The translations under genes were made by a program, and so were the position numbers. The notes beneath the pieces are model-generated. The model was given only the letters and a program-made list of their open reading frames with translations. It had not been told where the DNA came from and searched no databases. Positions 34,543-42,302 of a DNA stretch of 64,000 bases are shown here, in pieces. Source of the DNA: Guptibacillus hwajinpoensis (GTDB lineage Bacteria; Bacillota; Bacilli; Bacillales; Guptibacillaceae); contig NZ_JAIVKU010000005.1 in assembly GCF_020524165.1 (NCBI RefSeq), positions 248,001 to 312,000 of the forward strand, in the 5' to 3' direction. Numbering within the stretch: position 1 is the first letter of the stretch; each line of letters starts with the position of its first letter.

Positions 34543-34806
34543 CTAATATAGCAATTGTGGGATAACAAAAAATAAGTAGAACACATTTAGAAAAACAGCG
34601 CTCATGACAATGAGGGTTTTCATCTTTTTTAACTGGACAAGATAGAGAATTAGCCAAAGTGCAAATAGTCCAATTGGAACGAATAGGAATTGGTTGTTGT
34701 CAGCTAACTTAAGGACAGCAACGAATTCAAGAATTGAATACGGAACGATAATCACTCCGAGAATAATATTTATAAGGTGTACCCATTTTCGATTAAGCTC
34801 TTTCAC
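34543..34806 (-). CDS. small membrane protein, three helices
   Basis: An 87-residue product with three hydrophobic segments (~8-30, 38-58, 64-85) and the loop LKLADNNQFLF. No recognised family. The ATG at 34806 lies beside a weak ribosome binding site (GAAAGGGGAAA). It stands between the DJ-1 gene and the divergent cell-wall protein gene, so it may be an independent single-gene transcript. Confidence 0.55.
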   Translation of the reverse strand: MKELNRKWVHLINIILGVIIVPYSILEFVAVLKLADNNQFLFVPIGLFALWLILYLVQLKKMKTLIVMSAVFLNVFYLFFVIPQLLY

Positions 34807-35023
34807 GAGGCGAGTTTCCCCTTTCCTTCAAACCGTTCTTTTCCATCCTCTTCTATTTTCCGTTTCTTGAGACAAAGAGTCAACGTTCAATCCTCGCAAC
34901 CCTCCTTTCCATTATGTGGTTGTTTTATACTCATTTCGTCGTATCTTAATAAAAAAACGTCGAATATCTTTTCTTCTAACCGAATGGTTTCACTTGTAAT
35001 GTAAAATCATTTAAGGAGGAGAA

Positions 35024-35824
35024 ATGATGATTCAAAAAATGAGAAGCATGGTAGTGCTCCTAATCGTAAGCGCTATTTTTGTAGCTACACCTTCCTTTGC
35101 TTCAGCGGCATTAGGAGATCGCACGATGCAAGAAGGAAATTCTGGAGAAGATGTTCAAGAACTTCAAGATTATTTAATGACGAAAGGAATGTTTCCCTAC
35201 CATTCTGCAACAGGTTATTATGGCCCTATTACTGAACATGCTGTGACAGCATTTCAAGAAAATCGAAATTTGAAAGTCGATGGTCTTGCCGGTCCAGAAA
35301 CCGTCCAAGCGATTCAAGTACTTAGAAGAGGGGATATTGGAAAGCAGGTCATACATATACAAAGTCAGCTTCAGAAAGCTGGCTATGAAAGTCAAGTTGA
35401 TGGAATCTACGGTTCAGGAACAGTCGCTACTGTCGAGCAGTTTCAGCGTAACAAAGGGCTAACGGCAGATGGTATTGCAGGACCAGCTACGCGAAGAGCG
35501 TTAAATCAAATCGCGTCCCCTGGTTCTGCTGCGGGGAAAGAAATAACCGTTGAAAGTACTGCTTATACAGCCGACTGCACAGGTTGTTCTGGGGTTACGA
35601 AAATGGGGATTGATCTAGATAAATACCCTGACGCCAAAGTGATTGCTGTGGATCCAAATCAAATCCCTCTAGGTTCTATTGTTGAGGTGGAAGGATACGG
35701 CACTGCCATTGCAGCTGACATCGGTGGTGACATCGATCACAATCGAATTGATGTTTTTATTCCCGGTCAACAAGACGCTCTTAACTGGGGTCGTAAAGAT
35801 GTAACCCTACGCGTCATTGAATAA
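35024..35824 (+). CDS. secreted cell-wall protein: two peptidoglycan-binding domains and a 3D domain
   Basis: The 266-residue protein has a signal peptide (MRSMVVLLIVSAIFVATPSFASA). Two tandem PG_binding_1 repeats follow (GEDVQELQDYLMTKG...VDGLAGPETVQAIQ and IGKQVIHIQSQLQKAG...ADGIAGPATRRALNQ), then a C-terminal 3D domain (~170-266) with three aspartates around AADIGGDIDHNRIDVFIP. The 3D domain is a MltA-type muralytic fold found in YocH, YorM and resuscitation-promoting-like proteins. It probably cuts wall glycan during growth or germination. AAGGAGGAG precedes the ATG; a terminator follows four bases after the stop. Confidence 0.9.
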   Translation: MMIQKMRSMVVLLIVSAIFVATPSFASAALGDRTMQEGNSGEDVQELQDYLMTKGMFPYHSATGYYGPITEHAVTAFQENRNLKVDGLAGPETVQAIQVLRRGDIGKQVIHIQSQLQKAGYESQVDGIYGSGTVATVEQFQRNKGLTADGIAGPATRRALNQIASPGSAAGKEITVESTAYTADCTGCSGVTKMGIDLDKYPDAKVIAVDPNQIPLGSIVEVEGYGTAIAADIGGDIDHNRIDVFIPGQQDALNWGRKDVTLRVIE

Positions 35825-35826
35825 TA

Positions 35827-35866
35827 ATAAAGACAGGTTCTCTAATTAGAGAACCTGTCTTTTTGT
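35827..35866 (+). terminator. terminator after 3D-domain gene
   Basis: A 15-bp perfect stem (AAAGACAGGTTCTCT with its complement) around AATT, followed by five T residues. Confidence 0.9.
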
Positions 35867-35874
35867 TATTCTTG

Positions 35875-36975
35875 TTATTCATTCGTTGAATGCTTGCCCC
35901 GCTGCTGCAGCTTAATTAACCGATACGTATGAGTAAAGATCACTTTTAGCACGGCGTACGTTGGAATTGCAAGAATAAGACCAAGGAAACCTGCAAGACT
36001 ACTCGCCACTAATAATAATAAAATGATCGTCAGTGGATGAATATCCAGCTTACGTCCCATTACAAGCGGTGAGACTAAATTACTTTCAATTTGTTGAATA
36101 ACAATCACACCAAGGACAACCCAAAGAGCTGTAAGCGGTGATTCAATTAGTCCGACAATGACACCTGGTGCTGTCCCAATAATTGGCCCAATAAACGGTA
36201 CGACGTTAAGAAAAAGAGCAATAAGCGCCAGGATCAAAGCATAATCCAGATCAATAATCACATACCAGATATAAACAAATGTTCCAATAAAAACACTCAC
36301 GATTAGCTGACCTTGAATAAAACCACTTAACGCATCATCCATGTCCTCAAGGATTTTTGCCCCTTCTTTCCGATGCGCCTTTGGAACAATGCGCAGTAAT
36401 GATGGCATCAATTTCTTTCCATCTTTCAGCATAAAGAACAAAATAAATGGAAGTAAAACAATTCCAACAAGAACATTCGTTACAATGTTAAGAAATGAAA
36501 AGATATAGTTTCCAAAAGAAGAGCTAATTTCTCCAATAGACCCAGAAATTCGATCTGTAAATCCTTGTATGTCAATCATTTCACTTTGAAGAATTCGAGC
36601 TATGTACGGATTCTTCTGCCAATCGGTAATCGCATTTTGCAAATCATTCACAAGCGTAGGAGCACCCTCGACAAGACTATTAAATTGCTCTACAAGCACA
36701 GGTCCAATACTGATAACAAGTCCCGTTACACCACCCGCAAGTGCAAGATAGACGAGAAGAATACCGAGGGGTCTTGGTATCTTCCATTTTTCTAGAATAG
36801 CAATGACAGGACGTAAAATGTAATAGAACACACCTGCCGCTATAATTGGAAAGGCTAATGTTGTCACAAGGATGACAAGGGGACGAAAGATAAATTCAAT
36901 TTTACTGCCAACCCAGATTACTGTAAAAATGAGAAGAAGCCAAATAAAAAACCGAAATAAGCGCGATTGTTGCAC
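35875..36975 (-). CDS. AI-2E family transporter (UPF0118, PerM-like)
   Basis: A 366-residue membrane protein with eight hydrophobic segments and the family signatures LLLLVASSLAGFLGLILAIP near the C-terminus, IGPIIGTAPGVIVGLI and LNVVPFIGP. The name comes from E. coli TqsA, an autoinducer-2 exporter; some Bacillaceae members instead act as Na+(Li+)/H+ antiporters, so the substrate here is open. GGAAGTGATGACTC-type spacing before the ATG gives a fair ribosome binding site. The upstream kinase-like gene ends seven bases away, so the two are co-transcribed. Confidence 0.85.
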   Translation of the reverse strand: MQQSRLFRFFIWLLLIFTVIWVGSKIEFIFRPLVILVTTLAFPIIAAGVFYYILRPVIAILEKWKIPRPLGILLVYLALAGGVTGLVISIGPVLVEQFNSLVEGAPTLVNDLQNAITDWQKNPYIARILQSEMIDIQGFTDRISGSIGEISSSFGNYIFSFLNIVTNVLVGIVLLPFILFFMLKDGKKLMPSLLRIVPKAHRKEGAKILEDMDDALSGFIQGQLIVSVFIGTFVYIWYVIIDLDYALILALIALFLNVVPFIGPIIGTAPGVIVGLIESPLTALWVVLGVIVIQQIESNLVSPLVMGRKLDIHPLTIILLLLVASSLAGFLGLILAIPTYAVLKVIFTHTYRLIKLQQRGKHSTNE

Positions 36976-36982
36976 TGAGTCA

Positions 36983-37591
36983 TCACTTCCTTTTTTTCAA
37001 TCGAATCAAGCCTTTACGATAAAGCCGAATGATCATCTCTATAAACCACACTGGATATTTTTTAGGAAAGAAACGAGTTGAATAAAAATGATCATAGGCG
37101 ACCTTTAGATCTTCCCAATGGGTGCATATCCTGGTTTGACGAAACCGAACGACATCAATAACGCGAACTCCACCATTCGATAAAAGCATAACGTTCTGAA
37201 GATGCGTATCTGATGGATTTAGACCTTTCATACGAGCGTAGTTCAGAGCCTGATCAACTTTCTCAATCATTTCCTCTGTAATCACGATCCCTTGAATTAA
37301 ACACTCATAAAAGGTCAATCCTTCTAGATATTCTAATACAACATACCCCTCTCCTCCTTCATAGAAGGAAGGATAGTAATCATTATTGGATAGTTCTTGA
37401 TAAATCGAGGCTTCTAGTCTTGCAAGATGAACAAAATCAGGATAAAAAACTTTAAGGACTTTTTGCTCACCCGGGATTTTAAAAACGACCGCACTTCTTC
37501 CTCTACCGATGAGCATGAATTCATCTGGTTTCTGAAGAACACTTGTCCCTTCCATTCTGATCTCTGTTATTACTCTTCCAATGTCGTTCAA
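36983..37591 (-). CDS. protein-kinase-like protein (YrzF-type)
   Basis: About 203 residues forming a minimal kinase fold: glycine loop IGRGRSAVVFKI, a lysine in QKVLKVFYP, hinge VVLEYLEGLTFYE, a catalytic-loop-like NPSDTHLQNVML (HxxN pattern with the usual HxD shifted) and a metal aspartate in VRVIDVVRFRQ. This resembles B. subtilis YrzF and RIO/Bud32-like atypical kinases; the catalytic loop lacks the classical HRD, so activity needs testing. The TTG at 37591 is preferred over a TTG two codons earlier because of the GAGG spacing. It is followed at seven bases by the AI-2E transporter gene. Confidence 0.75.
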   Translation of the reverse strand: MNDIGRVITEIRMEGTSVLQKPDEFMLIGRGRSAVVFKIPGEQKVLKVFYPDFVHLARLEASIYQELSNNDYYPSFYEGGEGYVVLEYLEGLTFYECLIQGIVITEEMIEKVDQALNYARMKGLNPSDTHLQNVMLLSNGGVRVIDVVRFRQTRICTHWEDLKVAYDHFYSTRFFPKKYPVWFIEMIIRLYRKGLIRLKKRK

Positions 37592-37780
37592 GCTCAAGCA
37601 CCCTCTTCACTTCTTACATTTGTTACGCTTTTTGCTGTTAATCTATTCGCAACAGATGTTGTGTGGGGAACGAACCTCTAAACTCAAGCAATGTGGCGAA
37701 AGGAATCTACTCTTGTCATCTTGTCTCTATCATCGATGTTACTCTCCTTACGAAAAGCGATAGGAGAAAGTTTCATTTCA

Positions 37781-38728
37781 CTAAAAAGTATCTCCCGTCA
37801 TCGTTTCCATAAATAGTTTATAAAACCTAAAATAATTCATTTCAATCGCCACGCGGTGTGTCGGCCTATTATCAAATTTTTCCTGTTCGAAGGATTTTCT
37901 AAAATCACCAATGCTAAGACCTCGCGCTTCTCCAGTAATTTCTACTGCGACTGGAGTGCGGTAGAAAGTGCATATGCTGTTTTTTTCTACACTCATTAAG
38001 GTGAGCGCATCGTGAACTGGACTACCTTCGATATCCGGAACCATCTTTTTATAAAATTCCTCGTAATAGTAATCCAAGAGCGGCTTTAGAAAAGGCGGCT
38101 TACTTTTTGCCTCAATGTAGTTCACCATTCCGGGTGTTACAATAGCCTGCTGGGTCACGTTTAGAGGAAATAAGAAAACATTTCTTGCATACTTCATAAC
38201 GATATTGGCAGCAACTGGATCGGCATAGAAATTCGCTTCTGCACTGGGAGTAACGTTCCCTGGCACATTAAATGCACCACCCATAATATAGAAACATTTA
38301 ATCATTTTCATCGTATCAGGATAGAGAAGAAACAGCGTTGCAAGAGAAGTCATTCTGCCCACGTTAACGATAACTAGATCTTCGCCATATTCTTCAATGA
38401 GAGAGATGACATCGAAAAAATTTTCTAATGGCTCAGCTTCATTTGGTGGAGGAGTAATCGGACCTAATCCTTCTGGACCGTGAACGTTTGGGTAGTAAGT
38501 TGGCACCTCACCCGTCATCGGTTTTTCTGCACCACCCATTACCGGAATGTCAGTTCGACCAATTTCTTTAAGCAAGTAGCGGACATTTCTTGTTGTTTGC
38601 TTTTTCGATACATTGCCGTAGCACGCTACAATGCCAATCACTTCTATTTCTTTTGAAAAATAAGCAAACAATAGAGCAATCGTATCATCAATGCCAACGT
38701 CTCCAAAAAACAATACTTTTTGACCCAC
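37781..38728 (-). CDS. nucleoside hydrolase
   Basis: A 315-residue inosine/uridine-preferring hydrolase. The calcium-binding motif is FFGDVGIDDTIALL: the conserved Asp of position 10 and the DD pair are present, while the first aspartate of the usual DTDPGIDD is glycine. Other signatures are ACYGNVSKKQTTRN, HGPEGLG, a YIMGGAFNVPGNVTPSAEANFYADP segment and the C-terminal VHDALTLM. It splits ribonucleosides into base and ribose. The GTG start at 38728 is seven bases past GAGG. Likely single gene. Confidence 0.88.
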   Translation of the reverse strand: MGQKVLFFGDVGIDDTIALLFAYFSKEIEVIGIVACYGNVSKKQTTRNVRYLLKEIGRTDIPVMGGAEKPMTGEVPTYYPNVHGPEGLGPITPPPNEAEPLENFFDVISLIEEYGEDLVIVNVGRMTSLATLFLLYPDTMKMIKCFYIMGGAFNVPGNVTPSAEANFYADPVAANIVMKYARNVFLFPLNVTQQAIVTPGMVNYIEAKSKPPFLKPLLDYYYEEFYKKMVPDIEGSPVHDALTLMSVEKNSICTFYRTPVAVEITGEARGLSIGDFRKSFEQEKFDNRPTHRVAIEMNYFRFYKLFMETMTGDTF

Positions 38729-38842
38729 ATTCCCACCTCATTCCAATGCTTATCACCATTAGCATATTCATTGAGGATAGGAATCAGAAGTAAGGCTGTT
38801 CGGGGAATCCGGCCCTCCCCCCTTTTAAAAAACACATGAACT

Positions 38843-39730
38843 CTACTCTTCAGGGACAAAAATATGTAATTCATTGTGCTTCACTTCTGCTTCAAATGGG
38901 AGCTGCACACCCTCATCTCCATCAATATTCACGACCAGTTCCTGATGAGATTCGACTCTGATTTTGGAAGCAGGAAAGTACTCCACTTGAGCATTATCTT
39001 GTAAGTTCCCACTAAAAAGATCTGGAATAATTTTAAATACTTTTGGAAGAGAAAATTCTCTTAAAATAAAAATGTGAAAATAACCATCATTGACTTCTGC
39101 ATGCTGAGCAAACGACTGAATCCCTCCGACCGAATTTGTTAAAGCAATCAGCATGATGTATGCTTCACCTTCCCATTGTTTCCCATCATACGTCACCTTC
39201 AAGTCAAAAGGTGTTTTGTCTTTTAGCGCTCTTCCACCTTCAATTAGATAGGCGAGGGGACCAAATTTGGATTTTTGTTCAGGCGTTACATCATACACTG
39301 CTTCTGCAATAGCACCCACAGCTAGCACATTCATAAAATACTGATCATTAATCCGACCAATATCAACCGGTTTAGTATGCTGCTGTGCTAGTACTTTTAG
39401 CGCCTTTTTCGGTTGCATCGGGATCCCTAGCGCACGAGCAAAATCATTAACCGTTCCTAACGGGATAAAACCAAAATCAGGACGTTCTGACTCACTGGCT
39501 AATCCGTTAATGGCCTCATTAATTGTTCCATCTCCTCCCATCGCGACAAGCGTGTTAAAATGATTCTCGCATGCGGCTTTAGCAAACCGGATAGCGTCTC
39601 CTTCCTTTTCGGTATATTTAACTGTCACGTCTACATGGTTTTGTTGTAAAATGTTTACAGCTTCTTCTTCGTAGTTTAACGCTTTTTCTTTACCAGAAGA
39701 TGGGTTTATAATGAGCATAGCACGTTTCAC
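38843..39730 (-). CDS. diacylglycerol/lipid kinase family protein (YegS/BmrU-like)
   Basis: A 295-residue lipid kinase with INPSSGKEKA, the nucleotide-binding MGGDGTINEAINGL (~residue 63), FIPLGTVNDFARALGIP and the C-terminal NIDGDEGVQLP. Members phosphorylate diacylglycerol, sphingolipid-like or other lipids using ATP and Mg; DgkB has the essential housekeeping role in B. subtilis, and BmrU/YtlR are paralogs. Sequence alone does not separate these. Transcribed leftwards, 114 bases upstream of the nucleoside hydrolase. Confidence 0.87.
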   Translation of the reverse strand: MKRAMLIINPSSGKEKALNYEEEAVNILQQNHVDVTVKYTEKEGDAIRFAKAACENHFNTLVAMGGDGTINEAINGLASESERPDFGFIPLGTVNDFARALGIPMQPKKALKVLAQQHTKPVDIGRINDQYFMNVLAVGAIAEAVYDVTPEQKSKFGPLAYLIEGGRALKDKTPFDLKVTYDGKQWEGEAYIMLIALTNSVGGIQSFAQHAEVNDGYFHIFILREFSLPKVFKIIPDLFSGNLQDNAQVEYFPASKIRVESHQELVVNIDGDEGVQLPFEAEVKHNELHIFVPEE

Positions 39731-39944
39731 GATTGTGTCCTCCCTAAACAGAAATGATAAATAATGTCTGCTTCTACCATTCCCCTCATTCAGGAAGGTG
39801 AAACAGTTCCTGGACCCATCATGCCTTCCGTTATGTAAATCATATAATCATTTATCTTCTCTCCCCTAGTAATGAACGAAAAATGCGAAGTCTTATACTA
39901 CGACTATAAATAAGCTCTACTGATCATAGAAAGGAACAAAGACG

Positions 39945-40166
39945 ATGAACTATCTCTCTTTCATTAGTAGCTTTCTAGTATTATTTTTTTGTTTACAGCT
40001 ACTTTCAGGAATCTTTCTCGCCGTTTTTCATGAACAATCGACTTACAGCGTGATGGGCAATTATACAACTGCAGAAAATTCGTTTTTCGTAACGATTATT
40101 GTTATGGCGACCTCTGCTGCGCTTGCCTTTTTCATCCAAAGATGGTTAAACATCCGTTCAAAATAA
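39945..40166 (+). CDS. small membrane protein, two helices
   Basis: A 73-residue product with a hydrophobic helix at the start (FISSFLVLFFCLQLLSGIFLAVF) and a second near the end (FFVTIIVMATSAALAFFIQ), closing with a short basic tail. AAAGGAAC lies eight bases before the ATG. No known family recognised. It stands alone between the divergent lipid-kinase gene and the leader RNA of the OFA transporter. Confidence 0.55.
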   Translation: MNYLSFISSFLVLFFCLQLLSGIFLAVFHEQSTYSVMGNYTTAENSFFVTIIVMATSAALAFFIQRWLNIRSK

Positions 40167-40209
40167 TCCACTCGTTCCTAGTAAAATGCCAACAAGCTAG
40201 AATCTTTTA

Positions 40210-40239
40210 TTGATCGATTTTCATTTTTTATGCTATTAT
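40210..40239 (+). promoter_or_regulatory. sigma-A promoter of the OFA transporter leader
   Basis: TTGATC and TATTAT are 18 bases apart; TTTTCA/TATAAA (17-base spacing) overlaps it as an alternative. Either puts the transcript start near 40246, about 240 nt before the gene. Confidence 0.55.
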
Positions 40240-40245
40240 TTATAA

Positions 40246-40440
40246 AAGTTCATCATGTTGTAACATTTATAGATACGAGACAGCGACCCTGTTATCGGTT
40301 TAAAATGGGACAACGCTCGCGAAAGTGAAAGCGATTAACTGTTGGTTATGTCTAGTAGCGTGCCTGCTAACGGCTAACTGTCAATCACCTACAGGAGAGT
40401 AAACACTCTCTTATTTGGTCGATCGACAGTTTTTTATTTT
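40246..40440 (+). ncRNA. candidate riboswitch/attenuator leader with tandem conserved hairpins
   Basis: The ~195-nt leader folds on paper into two domains. Domain 1: GTTGT and CATTT (40257-40268) pair with AAATG and ACAAC (40312-40323), enclosing a small hairpin around AGCGACCCTG (40282-40291). Domain 2: GGTTA (40344-) pairs with TAAC (40375-), enclosing TAGCGTGCCTGCTA (40356-40369). A terminator stem (AACTGTC/GACAGTT) then overlaps the closing arm of domain 2, so the two structures exclude each other, as in riboswitches. The same hairpin recurs before the FdhF-like gene. I could not match it to a riboswitch class I know. Confidence 0.55.
40376..40437 (+). terminator. conditional terminator in OFA transporter leader
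   Basis: AACTGTC (40376-40383 region) pairs with GACAGTT (40425-40431), with an inner GAGAGT/ACTCTC hairpin in the loop, followed by six T residues. It lies upstream of the coding region, so it must be read through for expression. Confidence 0.7.
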
Positions 40441-40484
40441 GTTTTATCAGTTAGCTTGTTAACGAACTAAAGGAGATGAAGTGG

Positions 40485-41741
40485 ATGAAAAAGGTTAAGA
40501 ACAGGTGGCTTATCGCAGCATCTGCAGTCGGAATTCATATTTCAATCGGATCTGTTTATGCTTGGAGTAATTTTACCGATCCCCTTATTAACGAATTTGG
40601 GTGGTCCGCCAAACAAGTTCAATTTACATTTAGTCTCGCCATTTTATTTTTAGGACTTTCAGCAGCATTTCTCGGTCATTTTGTAGAAAAATACGGCCCA
40701 AGGAAAGCAGGTCTTCTTGCAGCTAGCTTTTTTGGAATTGGTATTTTCGGTTCTGGGTTCGCTGTCAATATGGGCTCTCTTCCCCTTCTCTACATTTTCT
40801 ATGGAGCGCTTGGAGGAATTGGACTTGGCGTTGGTTATATTGCTCCTGTTTCAACGCTAGTTAAGTGGTTTCCTGACCGACGTGGCCTTGCGACTGGCCT
40901 TGCCATAATGGGCTTCGGATTTGCAGCAGCGATCGCAAGTCCCGTGATGGATACGTTGATTAAATCAGTTGGAACCGCTAATACCTTTTACATACTCGGT
41001 GCAAGTTACTTTATCCTTATGGTCGCTTCTTCTTTGTATTTAGAGAAACCTCCTGAAGGCTGGGCCCCTAAAGGATTTAAAGAAAAACAAAAGCAATCGA
41101 AAAAATCAGGAGATCTGTCTCAGCTAACTGCGAATGAAGCGATTAAAACATCACGATTTTATTACTTATGGCTCATGCTTTTTATAAATGTTACATGCGG
41201 AATTGCGATTCTTTCTGCTGCAAAACCACTTGCACAGGAAAGTATCGGATTAACAACAACGGAGGCGGCTGCACTCGTAGGTGTCCTTGGGATCTTTAAT
41301 GGTCTTGGCCGAATCGGATGGGCATCGGTTTCCGATTACATCGGGCGTCCAAACACGTATACCACGTTCTTTGTTCTGCAAATTGCTCTATTTGCTCTAC
41401 TTCCTCATACGACGACCGCGATCCTATTTCAAATCATGCTTGCGATCGTGTACACATGTTACGGTGGAGGATTCGCTTCTATTCCAGCTTATATCGGTGA
41501 CATGTTTGGCACAAAACAACTTGGTGCGATTCACGGGTACATTCTTACAGCCTGGGCAGCGGCAGGCCTTGTCGGCCCAATGTTTGCTGCTTGGATGAAA
41601 GATACGACTGGAAGTTACGCTGCTAGTTTAACTTTTTTTGCTGCCATGTTTGTTGTAGCTCTGATCATTTCGATTGTCATTCGTAAAGATATTCGTAGGC
41701 TCCGGAAAGAAAATGAAGTGCCTGCAACAGTAAATATGTAA
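40485..41741 (+). CDS. OFA family MFS transporter (oxalate/formate antiporter type)
   Basis: A 418-residue, twelve-helix carrier. The opening NRWLIAASAVGIHISIGSVYAWSNFTDPL and the repeated MFS motif VEKYGPRKAGLLAA, then LGGIGLGVGYIAPVSTLVKWFPDRRGLATGLAIMGFGFAAA, are characteristic of the OFA (oxalate:formate antiporter) subfamily. Real substrates vary (oxalate, formate, pyruvate or other monocarboxylates). The ATG at 40485 is nine bases from AAAGGAG; the ATG at 40476 touches that site. Followed by DUF2294 and an FdhF-like oxidoreductase on the same strand and sharing their leader motif, so it probably moves the substrate or product of that enzyme. Confidence 0.87.
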   Translation: MKKVKNRWLIAASAVGIHISIGSVYAWSNFTDPLINEFGWSAKQVQFTFSLAILFLGLSAAFLGHFVEKYGPRKAGLLAASFFGIGIFGSGFAVNMGSLPLLYIFYGALGGIGLGVGYIAPVSTLVKWFPDRRGLATGLAIMGFGFAAAIASPVMDTLIKSVGTANTFYILGASYFILMVASSLYLEKPPEGWAPKGFKEKQKQSKKSGDLSQLTANEAIKTSRFYYLWLMLFINVTCGIAILSAAKPLAQESIGLTTTEAAALVGVLGIFNGLGRIGWASVSDYIGRPNTYTTFFVLQIALFALLPHTTTAILFQIMLAIVYTCYGGGFASIPAYIGDMFGTKQLGAIHGYILTAWAAAGLVGPMFAAWMKDTTGSYAASLTFFAAMFVVALIISIVIRKDIRRLRKENEVPATVNM

Positions 41742-41812
41742 AAATTGTTTGAGTATGTAGGATCATGTAATAATGAATGTCTAAGACCAACTCGATAAGA
41801 AGGTAGGACAGT

Positions 41813-42175
41813 ATGACAAAGTATGAAGCAGAATTCAGCAATCTTGTTCGTTCTTTTCGGAAGAAACATATGGGCAAAGGACCTAGTAAAATTACAACTA
41901 CCTTTTGTAAGAACTGGGCGATTTGCGAGATGGAAGGAAACCTTTCACCAGTTGAAAAATTCATTGCTAGTGCAGATGACGGCAAGCAAATGCTTCGTGC
42001 TGCAAGAACTGAAATGGTGAAAGAAATGTATCGGAACAACCCTCCCTTACAGATGGAAGAGTTTCTTGGAAGTAAATTTCTCGACCTTTTCGTCGATATT
42101 GATATTGACCGTGATTTCGGAATGTCAATCTTTGTATTTGATGAAAACATTGAAGAAAAAATGAAGATTTCTTAA
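41813..42175 (+). CDS. DUF2294 family protein
   Basis: A 120-residue protein starting MTKYEAEFSNLVRSFRKKHMGKGPSKITTTF, with LSPVEKFIASADDGKQMLRAARTEMVKEMY and FLDLFVDIDIDRDFGMSIFVFDE, the layout of DUF2294. The function of this domain is not established; it is often found near formate-dehydrogenase-like genes in Bacillaceae, as here. AAGGTAGG precedes the ATG. It lies between the OFA transporter (71 bases downstream of it) and the FdhF-like gene, whose leader begins directly after its stop. Confidence 0.8.
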   Translation: MTKYEAEFSNLVRSFRKKHMGKGPSKITTTFCKNWAICEMEGNLSPVEKFIASADDGKQMLRAARTEMVKEMYRNNPPLQMEEFLGSKFLDLFVDIDIDRDFGMSIFVFDENIEEKMKIS

Positions 42176-42187
42176 TAAGAACCAAAA

Positions 42188-42270
42188 AGGTTAGGCACTT
42201 GGTAGCGACCCTGCTAAAGACTCAACCACCGTTTTTCCGTTACATGCGACGGGCAAACGGTGGTTTTTAT
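42188..42270 (+). ncRNA. short leader with the same conserved hairpin before the FdhF-like gene
   Basis: Directly after the DUF2294 stop, GGTTAG (42189-42194) pairs with the CAACC at 42223-42227, enclosing TAGCGACCCTGCTA (42203-42216). The AACC arm is also the start of the terminator stem CCACCGTTT/AAACGGTGG (42226-42234 with 42255-42263, then five T residues). Formation of one therefore disrupts the other. The inner hairpin matches the two copies before the OFA transporter in 10 of 10 or 8 of 10 core positions. Confidence 0.55.
42224..42270 (+). terminator. conditional terminator before FdhF-like gene
   Basis: A 9-bp stem CCACCGTTT/AAACGGTGG with a 20-base loop and a following T-run, located between DUF2294 and the enzyme gene, so it sets read-through into the latter. 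Confidence 0.8.
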
Positions 42271-42302
42271 TTTGTAAAACAATAATTAGAGGAGTGAACC
42301 AC

